A stretch of 64,000 bases of DNA, from assembly GCA_027484685.1 (NCBI GenBank), contig JAIXSO010000020.1:62001-126000 (forward strand), written 5' to 3'. The notes beneath the pieces are model-generated. The model worked only from the letters and a program-made list of their open reading frames with translations. It was not told the DNA's origin and searched no databases. Source of the stretch: Bacteroidota bacterium (lineage in GTDB: Bacteria; Bacteroidota; Bacteroidia; UKL13-3). Below, in pieces: positions 18,526 through 27,500 of the stretch. Numbering within the stretch: position 1 is the first letter of the stretch; every line of letters begins with the position of its first letter. A program made the translations under genes and the position numbers.

Positions 18526-19512
18526 TTGAAATACGAAGAAGAAATTGCTGAACATTTACATAATAAAAATGCCATTGATGAAACTAGCTTCCAATCAATT
18601 GTTTCTAATTTAAGCGCACAAAAATTTTCGCTTCATTGGGAATTGCGTACCTTGCTCTATATTGGAATCACGCTTTTTACCTCGGGTTTAAGTGTTTTTA
18701 TTTATAATAATATTGGTGAATTAGGACATATAGCACTCATTATTTTGCTTTTTGGGGCTTGTGCTGCATCCTATTGGTACATTTTTAAAAATGCACTTCC
18801 TTTTAGCAATCAGCAAGTTAATCATACAAATCTGTTCTATGATTATGCCGTTCTTTTGGCTTCGCTATTACTTATAAGTGCCGTTGGTTACTTACAGTTT
18901 AAATATAATTTATTGGGTAACTTTGCTAGTTTTTCGGCTTTAATTATTTCGTTAATATTATTTGCTACTGCTTTTCGATTTGACCATAAAGGAGTTTTAA
19001 CATTGGCAATCAGTTTTCATGCTTCGTTTTTTGGATTAGTGGTTACACCACTTCAGTTTTTGGATAATATGGAAAATTTTGCCGAACAAAATTTACTGCA
19101 CGTGGCTTTGGGTTTAGGTTTATTGCTTTATGCTTATGTGTTTGTTATTAATTATTTACAATTAAAAATTCATTTTGCCATTGTATTGCTGAATTTTGCA
19201 GTTAACATATTTTTGATTGCTGCTTTAATGGGCGTTTTTACCCAATCTTTTTCGGGTATTTATTATTTAATTTTATTGGTTGGAAGTATTGTAAGTTTTT
19301 TTCAAGCCAAACATCATCAATCATTTGCTATTTATTTAACTTTGGTTTTAACTAATTTTATAGCTTTAAGTTACTTTATTTTAAAAGCTCTTTTCGATTT
19401 TGATACCAGTGCTGTTATTTATTTAGGCTTTTTATATTTAATTTTTGGAGGCGCTGCTTTGGTTTATTTATTAAAGAATCACAAAACAATTTTAGGCTAT
19501 GATAAAGTATAA
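18526..19512 (+). CDS. DUF2157-like multi-pass membrane protein
   Basis: 328 residues with a TTG start. A short soluble N-terminus (KYEEEIAEHLHNKNAIDETSFQSIV…) precedes about nine hydrophobic helices beginning at LLYIGITLFTSGLSVFIY. That layout is characteristic of DUF2157 proteins, whose role is unknown. It overlaps the next gene by 14 bases. Both products have a soluble N-terminus and a similar helix count, so they may form a heteromeric membrane complex. That is inference. Confidence 0.7.
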   Translation: MKYEEEIAEHLHNKNAIDETSFQSIVSNLSAQKFSLHWELRTLLYIGITLFTSGLSVFIYNNIGELGHIALIILLFGACAASYWYIFKNALPFSNQQVNHTNLFYDYAVLLASLLLISAVGYLQFKYNLLGNFASFSALIISLILFATAFRFDHKGVLTLAISFHASFFGLVVTPLQFLDNMENFAEQNLLHVALGLGLLLYAYVFVINYLQLKIHFAIVLLNFAVNIFLIAALMGVFTQSFSGIYYLILLVGSIVSFFQAKHHQSFAIYLTLVLTNFIALSYFILKALFDFDTSAVIYLGFLYLIFGGAALVYLLKNHKTILGYDKV

Positions 19513-20653
19513 CAAGCAAAAACTTACCAATGAATTACTTTTTACCACTATAGCCAAATGGGTAAAAAAAGGTTGGATTAAAGCCGATGATGTTCAAGGT
19601 TTGGATAATGAAGTACCTTATACTAAATATCATTTACTGAAACGTATTGGTTTATTTATTGCTACTTTTTTAAGTATTTGGGGAGTAATAGGTTTTTTTA
19701 GTTTATTTTTAGCTCAATTGGCCGATTCTAGTTTGGGTTTAATTGGTTTTTTATTAATGGCTTATGGTTTGGGTTTATTGCCGTTTTTAGAAAAAATGAT
19801 TGACGAAAAACAATGGTATAAACAAGGAACAGATGATGCTTTTTTATTTAACGCCATTTTTTTAGTATTTACGGGCATCGTACTTCTTATAAAGCCAGAC
19901 TTTGACCAAACATCGTTTTTGTTAGGAAGTATACTTTTGGTTATTATAATGATTGTAGTTAGTTATAGGTACTTAAATTGGTTTTATGCTATTATTACTA
20001 TCTTGTTAATCAATAGTGTACCTATTCAGATTTTAGCTTTAATTGATACCCAATTGCTTTTTTTTGCAGCTTTGGTTTTAATTCCGTTAAACATAGTGGT
20101 GCTGAAATGGGTGAAAAAGTATGAAACGTTTGATAACCATTTTTTTATAAATTGTTTTAAATACATAAAATATGCTGCTTGTGTAATGATGTACCTAAGC
20201 ATTAATTTATATGTAATCAAAGAATTTGCTTATCAATTATTGGGTGTTAACGAAATTCCATTACAAGGTTTGTTTTTAGCATTAACCATTATTTTTCCTT
20301 TGTTATTTATAGCTTTAGGTTTGTATTACAAACAAAAGTTTATGTTACACAGCGGCTTGTTTTTATTAATGTCAACAGTAGCAACTGTTAGGGCTTATTA
20401 TGCGGTAATGCCCATTGAATTAGCTTTAACTTTAGGTGGTTTGGTTTTGATTTTGGTTTCTTATTTTTCTATAAAACAAATTCAGAAAAACAATACACCA
20501 TTTACTTTTGAAGCCAATGAAGAGGAGGATTTAAGCAACGTTGAAATAGTAATAATAGCTCAGCAATTTGGGAGTAAAAATATTGAAGCACCCAACGATA
20601 AAACTTTTGGAGGTGGAACTTTTGGCGGAGCAGGAGCGGAGGGAAGTTTTTAG
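19499..20653 (+). CDS. Multi-pass membrane protein, partner of the DUF2157 gene
   Basis: 384 residues with about ten hydrophobic helices after a soluble N-terminus (…IAKWVKKGWIKADDVQGLDNEVPYTKYHLLKRIGLF). The C-terminus is a small Gly-rich tail (FGGGTFGGAGAEGSF) resembling tails of membrane proteins that end in a soluble low-complexity segment. It probably descends from the same fold as the upstream protein. No function is established. The start codon lies inside the previous gene, which supports co-expression. Confidence 0.65.
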   Translation: MIKYNKQKLTNELLFTTIAKWVKKGWIKADDVQGLDNEVPYTKYHLLKRIGLFIATFLSIWGVIGFFSLFLAQLADSSLGLIGFLLMAYGLGLLPFLEKMIDEKQWYKQGTDDAFLFNAIFLVFTGIVLLIKPDFDQTSFLLGSILLVIIMIVVSYRYLNWFYAIITILLINSVPIQILALIDTQLLFFAALVLIPLNIVVLKWVKKYETFDNHFFINCFKYIKYAACVMMYLSINLYVIKEFAYQLLGVNEIPLQGLFLALTIIFPLLFIALGLYYKQKFMLHSGLFLLMSTVATVRAYYAVMPIELALTLGGLVLILVSYFSIKQIQKNNTPFTFEANEEEDLSNVEIVIIAQQFGSKNIEAPNDKTFGGGTFGGAGAEGSF

Positions 20654-20685
20654 GGTTATATAAAAACATCTTAAAAGCCTTGGCT

Positions 20686-21363
20686 TTATTTACAACTTAA
20701 CTTAAAGCCAATGCCATGGTAATTAATTATTTCTATAGAACTGTCGTTAGCTAAGTATTTGCGTAGCTTTGAAATAAATACATCCATACTGCGGCCCGAA
20801 AAGTAATCATCGTTTTTCCATATTTGTTTTAAAATGTACTCGCGTTTTACCATTTCGTTTTTGTTAACACAGAGTAGTTTGAGCAAATCGGCTTCTTTTT
20901 GTGTTAGTTTTTTTCGTGTGTTTGGTGTTTCTAAATCAAGGTTGGTATAGTTAAAGCAATAAGTGCCCAATTCAAATATGTTTTGAGCAGGTTCTTTAAT
21001 AGTTCGCTTTAAAAATACTTTTATTCTAAATACCAATTCTTCTATATTAAATGGCTTGATAATATAATCGTCAGCACCTATTTCAAAGCCTTTAATTTTA
21101 TCTTCTTGCATGCTTTTGGCTGTTAAAAATATAATTGGAATTTCTTTATTTACTTGTCTAATATTTTGAGCTAAAGTAAATCCATCTTTTTTAGGCATCA
21201 TTATATCAAGCACACAAATATCAAAAGTATTTTTTTCAAATATCTGCCAAGCCATTTCACCATTTTCGTAATGAAATACCTCAAACTGATGAGCCTCTAA
21301 ATTATCTTTAATTACAAAACCTAAGTTTTTGTCGTCTTCTGCTAAAAGTATTTTGGGTTTCAT
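20686..21363 (-). CDS. OmpR/PhoB-family response regulator
   Basis: 225 residues. The receiver domain has the acidic pair (AEDD, residues 8-11), the phosphoacceptor Asp53 (VLDIMMP), the Thr/Lys switch (IIFLTAK… IIKPF), and a C-terminal winged helix (LTQKEADLLKLLCVNKNEMVKREYILKQIWKNDDYFSGRSMDVFISKLRKYL). It is cotranscribed with the kinase immediately upstream, whose stop overlaps this start by one base (TAATG). The pair resembles the RprX/RprY system of Bacteroidota, but the regulon cannot be read from here. Confidence 0.9.
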   Translation of the reverse strand: MKPKILLAEDDKNLGFVIKDNLEAHQFEVFHYENGEMAWQIFEKNTFDICVLDIMMPKKDGFTLAQNIRQVNKEIPIIFLTAKSMQEDKIKGFEIGADDYIIKPFNIEELVFRIKVFLKRTIKEPAQNIFELGTYCFNYTNLDLETPNTRKKLTQKEADLLKLLCVNKNEMVKREYILKQIWKNDDYFSGRSMDVFISKLRKYLANDSSIEIINYHGIGFKLSCK

Positions 21364-22628
21364 TATGCTATGGGTAAAGTTAAGGTAAATGTGGTACCTT
21401 GGTTTAATTGGCTTTGCAAGGTAATGGTGCCTTTATGTGCTTTGGTTATTAAACTTACATAGTTTAAGCCTATACCAAAACCTTTGGTATTATGAATATT
21501 GCCGGTGGGCACTCTATAAAACTTAGTAAATACCTTTTTTTGATTTTCTTTTACAATGCCAAGTCCATTATCTGCTATGTGTATGCTAATGGTTTGATTG
21601 TTTTTATTTTCGGTAGTAATGGTAATAGTAACTTGTTCAAAGCTGTATTTAATAGCATTGTCTATTAAGTTGGCTATTAAATTACCTAGGTGCATTTTAT
21701 CGGCATTAATTATAAAATGTGTAGCTTGAGGCTTAAAGTTAAATACTATTTGTTTGCTTGTATTATTAGAAATTAGCTGTAGTGCTGTTTGATTGATAAG
21801 TTCATGCACGTCAAATTTTTCAGTGTTTAATTGTAATTTGGTTTCCGAATCGGCAATGGACAAAACGCGCTCCACTTGGTTTTTTAGTTTATTGGCTTCA
21901 TCAATTATTATGGTTGAATAATTTAGCAAACGTTGAGGATTATTTAATAATTCACCATCTTTTAAAGTTTGAGCAGATATGGCTATAGTGGTTAATGGTG
22001 TCCTTATTTCGTGGGCCATATTATTAATAAAATCACGTTGAATTTCTGAAAGTCTGCGTTGTTTTAAAATTACAAATAAACTGTAGCTAAAAAATATAAC
22101 TATAATTAACACAATGGCCGATGAATACAACCACAATGCCATTTGGCCAACTATACCCGAAGTTTTATGAGGAAAATAAATGGTAAAATAATAATTATCG
22201 GCTTTCCAGGTTGGTAGGTTACTTTTATCTACAGGTTTGTAATTGTCTTCACCATCTACATAACCACCAAAAACAATTTGCTTATTACTACAATCGTAAA
22301 TACTGTATTCAAATCCTTGTTTTATATTAAATTTTTTAAACTCGGTTTGTAAATAATGCTCCAATACTTCAGCATTTATTTTATCGTTTACCATTACAGC
22401 ATAATAGTTAGGTTTAAGTTGCTTTACAGGATAAAGCGGCACACTGCTTACATTATTGTATTTTAAAATACCCTTTACCACTTCTTTAAGCGCAATATTT
22501 ATGTTTTTATCAAACTCTTGTTCCTCGTTTTGGTATGCTTGTGTAAACCAATAGAGTTGAATGACCACTATGCCAATAATGGCCGAAAGTGCCAACAATA
22601 CAAATATGCTAATGGTTCTTCTTTTCAT
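21363..22628 (-). CDS. Membrane sensor histidine kinase (RprX-like)
   Basis: 421 residues from the ATG at 22628 (MKRRTISIF); a TTG eight codons upstream is less likely. Two transmembrane helices (ISIFVLLALSAIIGIVVIQLYW and LWLYSSAIVLIIVIFFSYSLFV) flank a ~125-residue periplasmic sensor. The HisKA H-box is INNMAHEIRTPLTTIAIS. The HATPase domain has N box NLIDNAIKYS, G1 ADNGLGIV and G2 KGFGIGLNYV. It should phosphorylate the adjacent OmpR-type regulator. The signal sensed is unknown. Confidence 0.9.
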   Translation of the reverse strand: MKRRTISIFVLLALSAIIGIVVIQLYWFTQAYQNEEQEFDKNINIALKEVVKGILKYNNVSSVPLYPVKQLKPNYYAVMVNDKINAEVLEHYLQTEFKKFNIKQGFEYSIYDCSNKQIVFGGYVDGEDNYKPVDKSNLPTWKADNYYFTIYFPHKTSGIVGQMALWLYSSAIVLIIVIFFSYSLFVILKQRRLSEIQRDFINNMAHEIRTPLTTIAISAQTLKDGELLNNPQRLLNYSTIIIDEANKLKNQVERVLSIADSETKLQLNTEKFDVHELINQTALQLISNNTSKQIVFNFKPQATHFIINADKMHLGNLIANLIDNAIKYSFEQVTITITTENKNNQTISIHIADNGLGIVKENQKKVFTKFYRVPTGNIHNTKGFGIGLNYVSLITKAHKGTITLQSQLNQGTTFTLTLPIA

Positions 22629-22786
22629 AAAGGGTTTAACCGTTTTGAACAAATGTATTTTATTACCATCAATGTTTTTTCATTACAAACCATATTTAAC
22701 ATTTCATTATGAATTTTTGGCAAATCGTTAACAAAATAGCTGTTTGATAAGTGACACATTTGTGGTGTAATTAAAACACTAACAAT

Positions 22787-23224
22787 ATGAAAAATTTAAT
22801 CTTAACCGCAATCGTTGCATTATTAACCGGAACGGTAAATGCACAAACTACTGCTATGGCTACTACAAATGTAGTAAGCTCCGCTACTTTTTCTAAAGGT
22901 GCTGAATGCACTTGGGATAAAACCAATTTTGATTTTGGAACCATTCCACAAGGTAAACCAGTATCTGTTACCTTTTCGTTTACTAATACTGGCGATGCTC
23001 CATTAATTATTGCTTCGGTTAATCCATCGTGTGGCTGCACTACCGAAGATTATACCAAAGAAGTAGTAGCTCCAGGAAAAAAGGGTTATGTAAAATTAAC
23101 TTTTAACGCAGCAGCTATTGGGGTATTTACCAAAACTACCATGGTTAGCACCAATGCTAGTAGCAGCCCGCTTACTTTAACATTTAAAGGAACAGTAGCT
23201 GCTGCTGAAGTAGCAACTCCATAA
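22787..23224 (+). CDS. DUF1573 exported protein
   Basis: 145 residues with a signal peptide (MKNLILTAIVALLTGTVNAQ). The body is one Ig-like DUF1573 domain (FDFGTIPQGKPVSVTFSFTNTGDAPLIIASVNPSCGCTTEDY… APGKKGYVKLTFNA), with the family's hallmark CGCT. Proteins of this family are abundant in Bacteroidota envelopes, and their molecular role is unassigned. It diverges from the two-component operon and ends in a strong hairpin. Confidence 0.85.
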   Translation: MKNLILTAIVALLTGTVNAQTTAMATTNVVSSATFSKGAECTWDKTNFDFGTIPQGKPVSVTFSFTNTGDAPLIIASVNPSCGCTTEDYTKEVVAPGKKGYVKLTFNAAAIGVFTKTTMVSTNASSSPLTLTFKGTVAAAEVATP

Positions 23225-23239
23225 CTTTAATTATTTGTT

Positions 23240-23289
23240 AAATGAAAATTGCTTACAAAACTTAAAAAATTTGTAAGCAATTTTCATTT
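23240..23289. terminator. Long perfect hairpin, bidirectional terminator
   Basis: A 20-bp perfect stem (arms 23240-23259 and 23270-23289) encloses a 10-base A-rich loop. Its ends are A- and T-rich, so it could terminate in either direction. It directly follows the DUF1573 gene. Confidence 0.8.
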
Positions 23290-23379
23290 AGCTATAAAAT
23301 AATACTTTAGTTTTATTAGTTTAACCATACGCTAACATCAATCAAGTTGTTTTACGAATAAATAAAATACAATAAAATT

Positions 23380-23703
23380 ATGGAAGAATTATTTGAAATA
23401 GGTGATACTGTGAGATTAATATCTGGTGGCCCATTAATGACCGTAAGTAAATACACTGAAGCATCAAAAGAAGTAACATGTATTTGGTTTAATGCTTTAG
23501 ATGATAAATGCGAAAGCATTTTTGATCAAAATGTACTGATATTTGATTTTGATGCAGATATTGATGATGATATTGATGAAGATTTTGAGTTAGATGATGC
23601 AGATTTTGATGATGAAGATTTAGACTTTGATGATGACGATGAGGATGACAATGAACAAGACGAAATAGCAGGCGAAAGTGAACCTGATAAAAGCATTGTT
23701 TAA
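23380..23703 (+). CDS. YodC-like (DUF2158) small protein with acidic tail
   Basis: 107 residues. The first ~50 (IGDTVRLISGGPLMTVSKY… VTCIWFNALDDKCESIF) match the YodC/DUF2158 SH3-like fold (IGDVVxLKSGGPxMTV… CxWF). The last ~55 residues are almost all Asp/Glu, a longer acidic tail than usual. The family is conserved but of unknown function. The tail may mimic nucleic acid, which is speculation. Confidence 0.7.
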   Translation: MEELFEIGDTVRLISGGPLMTVSKYTEASKEVTCIWFNALDDKCESIFDQNVLIFDFDADIDDDIDEDFELDDADFDDEDLDFDDDDEDDNEQDEIAGESEPDKSIV

Positions 23704-23792
23704 TAACATAAATCACCATAAACTAAAAAGTATTTTACCATTGCCAGTAAAATTGAACCTACTTTTGTAATTGTAATTTCTTTTAATTTTAT

Positions 23793-24449
23793 ATGTTGAA
23801 TCAACCTTTAGTTTCGGTTATGCTTGCGGTGTATAATACGCAGTTTGAATTGGTGGAACGTGCTATTAATTCGGTGCTAAAACAAAATTTGAAAGATTTT
23901 GAATTGATTATTATGGATGATGGAAGCGATAAAAGCTATCAGCTTGAATTATCTAATTTTTGTTCATCACTTCCTTCTAGTGTTACCTATATTTATCATA
24001 GCAACTGTGGTCAGGCAGAGTCAATAAACAAAGGGATCTTAAAAAGTAAAGGTAAGTTTATTACTATAATTGATGCTGATGATGAGTTTAAATACAATCA
24101 TTTAAGTTCATGTTTGGAGCAAATGGAATATGTAGACCTTATTGCCTCAAATGCGCATATGGTAGTAGATAATGAGTCCGATTATTATATTCCAGATAGA
24201 GTTGATAAATCGAAAGTAATACATGTAGACGATTGTATTTTGTTTGCTACTTTGTTTGGTAAAAGGGAGGTTTTTAACAACTATAGATTTTATAATATGT
24301 ATGGGGCTGATGCCAACTTTTATGAAAGGGTAGCTGAAAAATACAAAGTAAAAAAAGTTGACCTTCGTACTTATATTTATTATCGGAATATACCCAATAG
24401 CACTTGTGCTAAATTAAAGAACAGTTTGTTGCAAGCTCAAGCTAACTAA
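23793..24449 (+). CDS. Glycosyltransferase family 2
   Basis: 218 residues. The GT-A nucleotide-sugar fold is visible: VSVMLAVYNTQFELVERAINSVLKQ, the acidic IIMDDGSD, GQAESINKGILKSKGKFITIIDADDEF (DxD-type metal site). It is short and lacks a C-terminal membrane anchor, so it is likely a soluble transferase of a surface glycan pathway. Only 6 bases separate it from the next gene, which is probably co-translated. Confidence 0.85.
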   Translation: MLNQPLVSVMLAVYNTQFELVERAINSVLKQNLKDFELIIMDDGSDKSYQLELSNFCSSLPSSVTYIYHSNCGQAESINKGILKSKGKFITIIDADDEFKYNHLSSCLEQMEYVDLIASNAHMVVDNESDYYIPDRVDKSKVIHVDDCILFATLFGKREVFNNYRFYNMYGADANFYERVAEKYKVKKVDLRTYIYYRNIPNSTCAKLKNSLLQAQAN

Positions 24450-24455
24450 GCACTT

Positions 24456-25196
24456 ATGCCTAATCAACTCATTTTTGCTTGCCTTTTTACTGGAGTTTAC
24501 GATGTGAACCGTTCGGGAATATTACCCAATGACGATTTTTCGTTAGTTGAAAAATGGGCAAATTCAATTTCGGATTTAAAACTTCATGGCATTATTTTTC
24601 ATAATAGTTTTTCAAAGGAAACAGTTGCTAAGTATAGTAATGAGTTCATTACTTTTAAAGAGGTAACATATAATCCAATTTATAACTTAAGTGTATATAG
24701 GTATTTTGTTTATTTAGATTATTTAATGAAACATCCTTCTTCAATTGAATCATTATTTATTACTGATAGTACCGATGTAGAAGTGGTAATTAATCCTTTT
24801 GAGCAACCATTATTTAAAAGTAATCCCACAGCACTATTTTGTGGCGATGAACCTACTACTTTAAATAATGAATGGATGGTAAATCATTCAACCCATTTTC
24901 GCAACCAAATACCAGAATTTACTGCATACGAAAAAAAATTTGCAAATGAAACTTTACTCAATTGTGGTATAATAGGAGGGAACATCGCTACCATGACTAG
25001 TTTATTGAATGAATTGGTGAATTTTCATAGCCAATTTAATCAAAACAATAAAACAGCATACACAGGCGATATGGGGGCATTTAATTACATAGCCCGTAAT
25101 CAATTTAACAATCATTTATTTCATGGAGCTCCGGTAAATACTTTATTTAAAGGTTATGAAAGTGATAATAATAGTTGCTGGTTTAGACATAAATAA
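24456..25196 (+). CDS. Putative GT-A glycosyltransferase-like protein
   Basis: 246 residues. No family is certain. The layout (FACLFTGVYDVNRSG… YRYFVYLDYLMKHPSSIESLFITDSTDVEVVINPF… NCGIIGGNIATMTSLLNELV… YTGDMGAFNYIARNQF) resembles nucleotide-diphospho-sugar transferases: a DSTD in the place of a DxD motif, then 'NCGIIGG…', then 'GDMGAFN'. The adjacent family-2 enzyme supports a glycan role. The gene ends where the repeat-rich region begins. Confidence 0.55.
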   Translation: MPNQLIFACLFTGVYDVNRSGILPNDDFSLVEKWANSISDLKLHGIIFHNSFSKETVAKYSNEFITFKEVTYNPIYNLSVYRYFVYLDYLMKHPSSIESLFITDSTDVEVVINPFEQPLFKSNPTALFCGDEPTTLNNEWMVNHSTHFRNQIPEFTAYEKKFANETLLNCGIIGGNIATMTSLLNELVNFHSQFNQNNKTAYTGDMGAFNYIARNQFNNHLFHGAPVNTLFKGYESDNNSCWFRHK

Positions 25197-25253
25197 TAAC
25201 TTGTTTTCAGCTATAGATTGTATAGATTTATTAAAAACTCATTTTCTTTTTAG

Positions 25254-25700
25254 AATGGGTTGAAACCCATTTTAATTGATTTAATAGGCAAGTTGTTTTT
25301 AAGGGCTGAAGCCCATTTTTTTTGAAGATGATAAAATGTTTGTAAGAATTGGAATGGCATTTATGCCATTTTCTTTTTTTGAATGGGTTAAAACCCATTC
25401 CAATTGATTTATAAGGCAAAATATTTTTAAGGGCTGAAGCCCAATTTTTTTGAAGATGATAAAATGCTTGTATGAATTGGAATGGCATTTATGCCATTTT
25501 CTTTTTGGGTTAAAACCCATTCCAATTGATTTATAAGGCAATTTGGTATTTAAGGGCTTTAGCCCATTTTTTTGAGGATTATAAAATGTTTGGATGAACT
25601 GGAATTGCATTTATGCCATTTTCTTTTTTTGAATAGGTTAAAACCCATTTCAATTGATTTATAAGGCAATTTGGTATTTAAGGGCTAAAGCCCATTTTTT
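25254..25700 (+). repeat. REP-like palindrome array, block A (four units)
   Basis: Four units of ~125 bp, each ordered L (AATGGGTT-aa-AACCCATT), a spacer, C (AGGGCT-ga-AGCCC), a spacer, then R (AATGGCAT-tt-ATGCCATT) except in the last, which stops after C. L is followed by CCAATT and R is preceded by AATTGG, so L and R face each other as inverted REP-like hairpins. Small changes within the stems (one L is AATAGGTT) mark individual copies. No coding region is credible here. Confidence 0.92.
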
Positions 25701-25729
25701 GAGATTTTATATGTTTCTAACAAGTAAAG

Positions 25730-27250
25730 TTATTTTGCTATAATAATTTTATTACTGCTAAATTGCCCAGATTCAGTCAGAAAATGAATAAAATAAATTC
25801 CATTATTTATGTTTGATAAATCAAGTTCTAAATTATCAAACTTAGTATTATTTTCTAGGTTGTGAACCAATTTTCCTGTTGAACTATAAACACATAAAGT
25901 AGTTATGTTTTGTGTGTTTGATATTATGATTTTTCCTGAACTTGGATTTGGGTAAATAGTAGGTAAAGATAAAGCATGTTCAATAATATTATTAAATTGG
26001 GTTGGTGAATAAAACAGCGTGAATTTTTGAAAATCAAACCAATTTCCATCTTTGAAACTTTTTACAGTACCATTAGTAAGCATGTGTTTAAAACTAAAAT
26101 TATTCAACTCATAAACAACATTACTATCTGCGTAGTTGTAATTATATTGATAATCAGTTTTTGTCCATATATTCCATTGGTTAGTAATACTAAACCAGGT
26201 TGAAAAAGTACGCGATAATAAGTTTCCTAAACTGTCATTAGTTTTTTCTTCTTTTGTATGGTTAGTCCAGTCTTTTGTTGTTATATCCCAATTAAACCTT
26301 TGAGCTAAGTTTTGAAAGTTATTTAAATCATAACTATATGTGTTTTTATAATTTCCATCCCATTCATTGGTTAAGCTATTCCAACTATATGATGCTTCAA
26401 GTGTTTTGTTTCCATTTAAATCATAAATAAATTCGCTCTTATAATCTTCTTGCCATTTGTTTTTGGTAAAAGTTGAGGATGCAATTGTTTCAATCTTACC
26501 CCAATTATTATATTTATAAGCTGTTTTAAGTGCTGTATCCCAGTCAATTGGGCTTTTGGTAAAATATGCACTAAGAATTGTGTTCCCTGCACTATCATAT
26601 TTATATTCATTTTTGCTAACTAGTTCAAATGCCGTATCAATACCGTTATTTAAATAATGATAAGAAATAACGGGTTTGTTTAAATTATTTAGCTCATTTA
26701 TAACTTTGTTTCTTTGTTTAACTCCAAAGCTTTGTGTAATGGAGTCCCACTCAAAATAGGTTTTAAAAGTTTTATTACCATTTTTGTCAAAAATATATTC
26801 TGTTTTGTAAGCATTTATCCATTTGTTTGTGCTTTGGTTCCATTTTTGATACCCTTCATTTAATGTTTTATAACCGTTTTTGTCATAGGCTGATAATGTT
26901 TTAGTGTTATTTTGCCATTTGTTGAAAGAATCGTTCCATGATAGTGTTATATCAGATAGTTTGCGTCCTATTACATCATAGGTAAATATAGCTTTGCCAT
27001 CTGAAACATACCTGCTATTATCACTATCGTAATATTCATACAAAATGCTATCTAATCTTTGTTTAGTACTAATTTTACCAAGATTTGGGGTGTATTTTTC
27101 TTGTGGATTGGTTGTTGCTGTTTCACTATCAATAACACCTAACACGTTGCTATTTACATTTTTTACTTGGGCATTAACATGTATAATATTTAAAATAAAA
27201 ATGAACACGCTATATAAAAAGATACTTGTAAAGTTTATTAATTTGTTCAT
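25730..27250 (-). CDS. T9SS cargo protein with YD/RHS-like repeats
   Basis: 506 residues from the ATG at 27250 (MNKLINFTSIFLYSVFIFILNIIHVNAQ), a standard signal peptide; a Met 22 codons upstream would give an unlikely long leader. The middle is built from ~10 degenerate repeats of the form 'YDxxGNKTLxxxYxWNSxTNxWxxxxKxxYxY' (GNKTFKTYFEWDSITQSF, GNKTLEASYSWNSLTNEW, and others), likely a beta-rich extended surface structure. The C-terminus is a type A sorting domain (LPTIYPNPSSGKIIISN… NNGIYFIHFLTESG… KIIIAK). Function is unknown. It lies inside the repeat-rich region. Confidence 0.8.
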   Translation of the reverse strand: MNKLINFTSIFLYSVFIFILNIIHVNAQVKNVNSNVLGVIDSETATTNPQEKYTPNLGKISTKQRLDSILYEYYDSDNSRYVSDGKAIFTYDVIGRKLSDITLSWNDSFNKWQNNTKTLSAYDKNGYKTLNEGYQKWNQSTNKWINAYKTEYIFDKNGNKTFKTYFEWDSITQSFGVKQRNKVINELNNLNKPVISYHYLNNGIDTAFELVSKNEYKYDSAGNTILSAYFTKSPIDWDTALKTAYKYNNWGKIETIASSTFTKNKWQEDYKSEFIYDLNGNKTLEASYSWNSLTNEWDGNYKNTYSYDLNNFQNLAQRFNWDITTKDWTNHTKEEKTNDSLGNLLSRTFSTWFSITNQWNIWTKTDYQYNYNYADSNVVYELNNFSFKHMLTNGTVKSFKDGNWFDFQKFTLFYSPTQFNNIIEHALSLPTIYPNPSSGKIIISNTQNITTLCVYSSTGKLVHNLENNTKFDNLELDLSNINNGIYFIHFLTESGQFSSNKIIIAK

Positions 27251-27399
27251 TTTAAATATTGAAATTATAGGGTAAATGGAATTATAAAAATAACAACTTA
27301 TATTAAATAAGTACACATTTAAACAGTAAAACGAGTTTTAAGTACTTAAGGTTTGGTATTGTTTAAAATTAAATAGTTTAGGCTACCTTTTCTGTTTAC

Positions 27400-27469
27400 A
27401 ATGGGTTAAAACCCATTTCAATTGATTAAAAGGCAAAATGTATTTAAGGGCTAAAGCCCATTTTTTATG
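27400..27469 (+). repeat. REP-like palindrome unit, block B (single L-C)
   Basis: A single copy with L (AATGGGTT-aa-AACCCATT) and C (AGGGCT-aa-AGCCC) but no R hairpin. It shows that L-C is the smallest recurrent form in this region. Confidence 0.88.
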
Positions 27470-27500
27470 AGCACGAATCTTTAAATAACAGGTAAATTGA

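Noticed and set aside
25231-25610. Two minus-strand ORFs of 85 and 103 codons
   Set aside because: They are translations of the repeat units themselves; their peptide repeats itself in step with the palindromes and has no start context.
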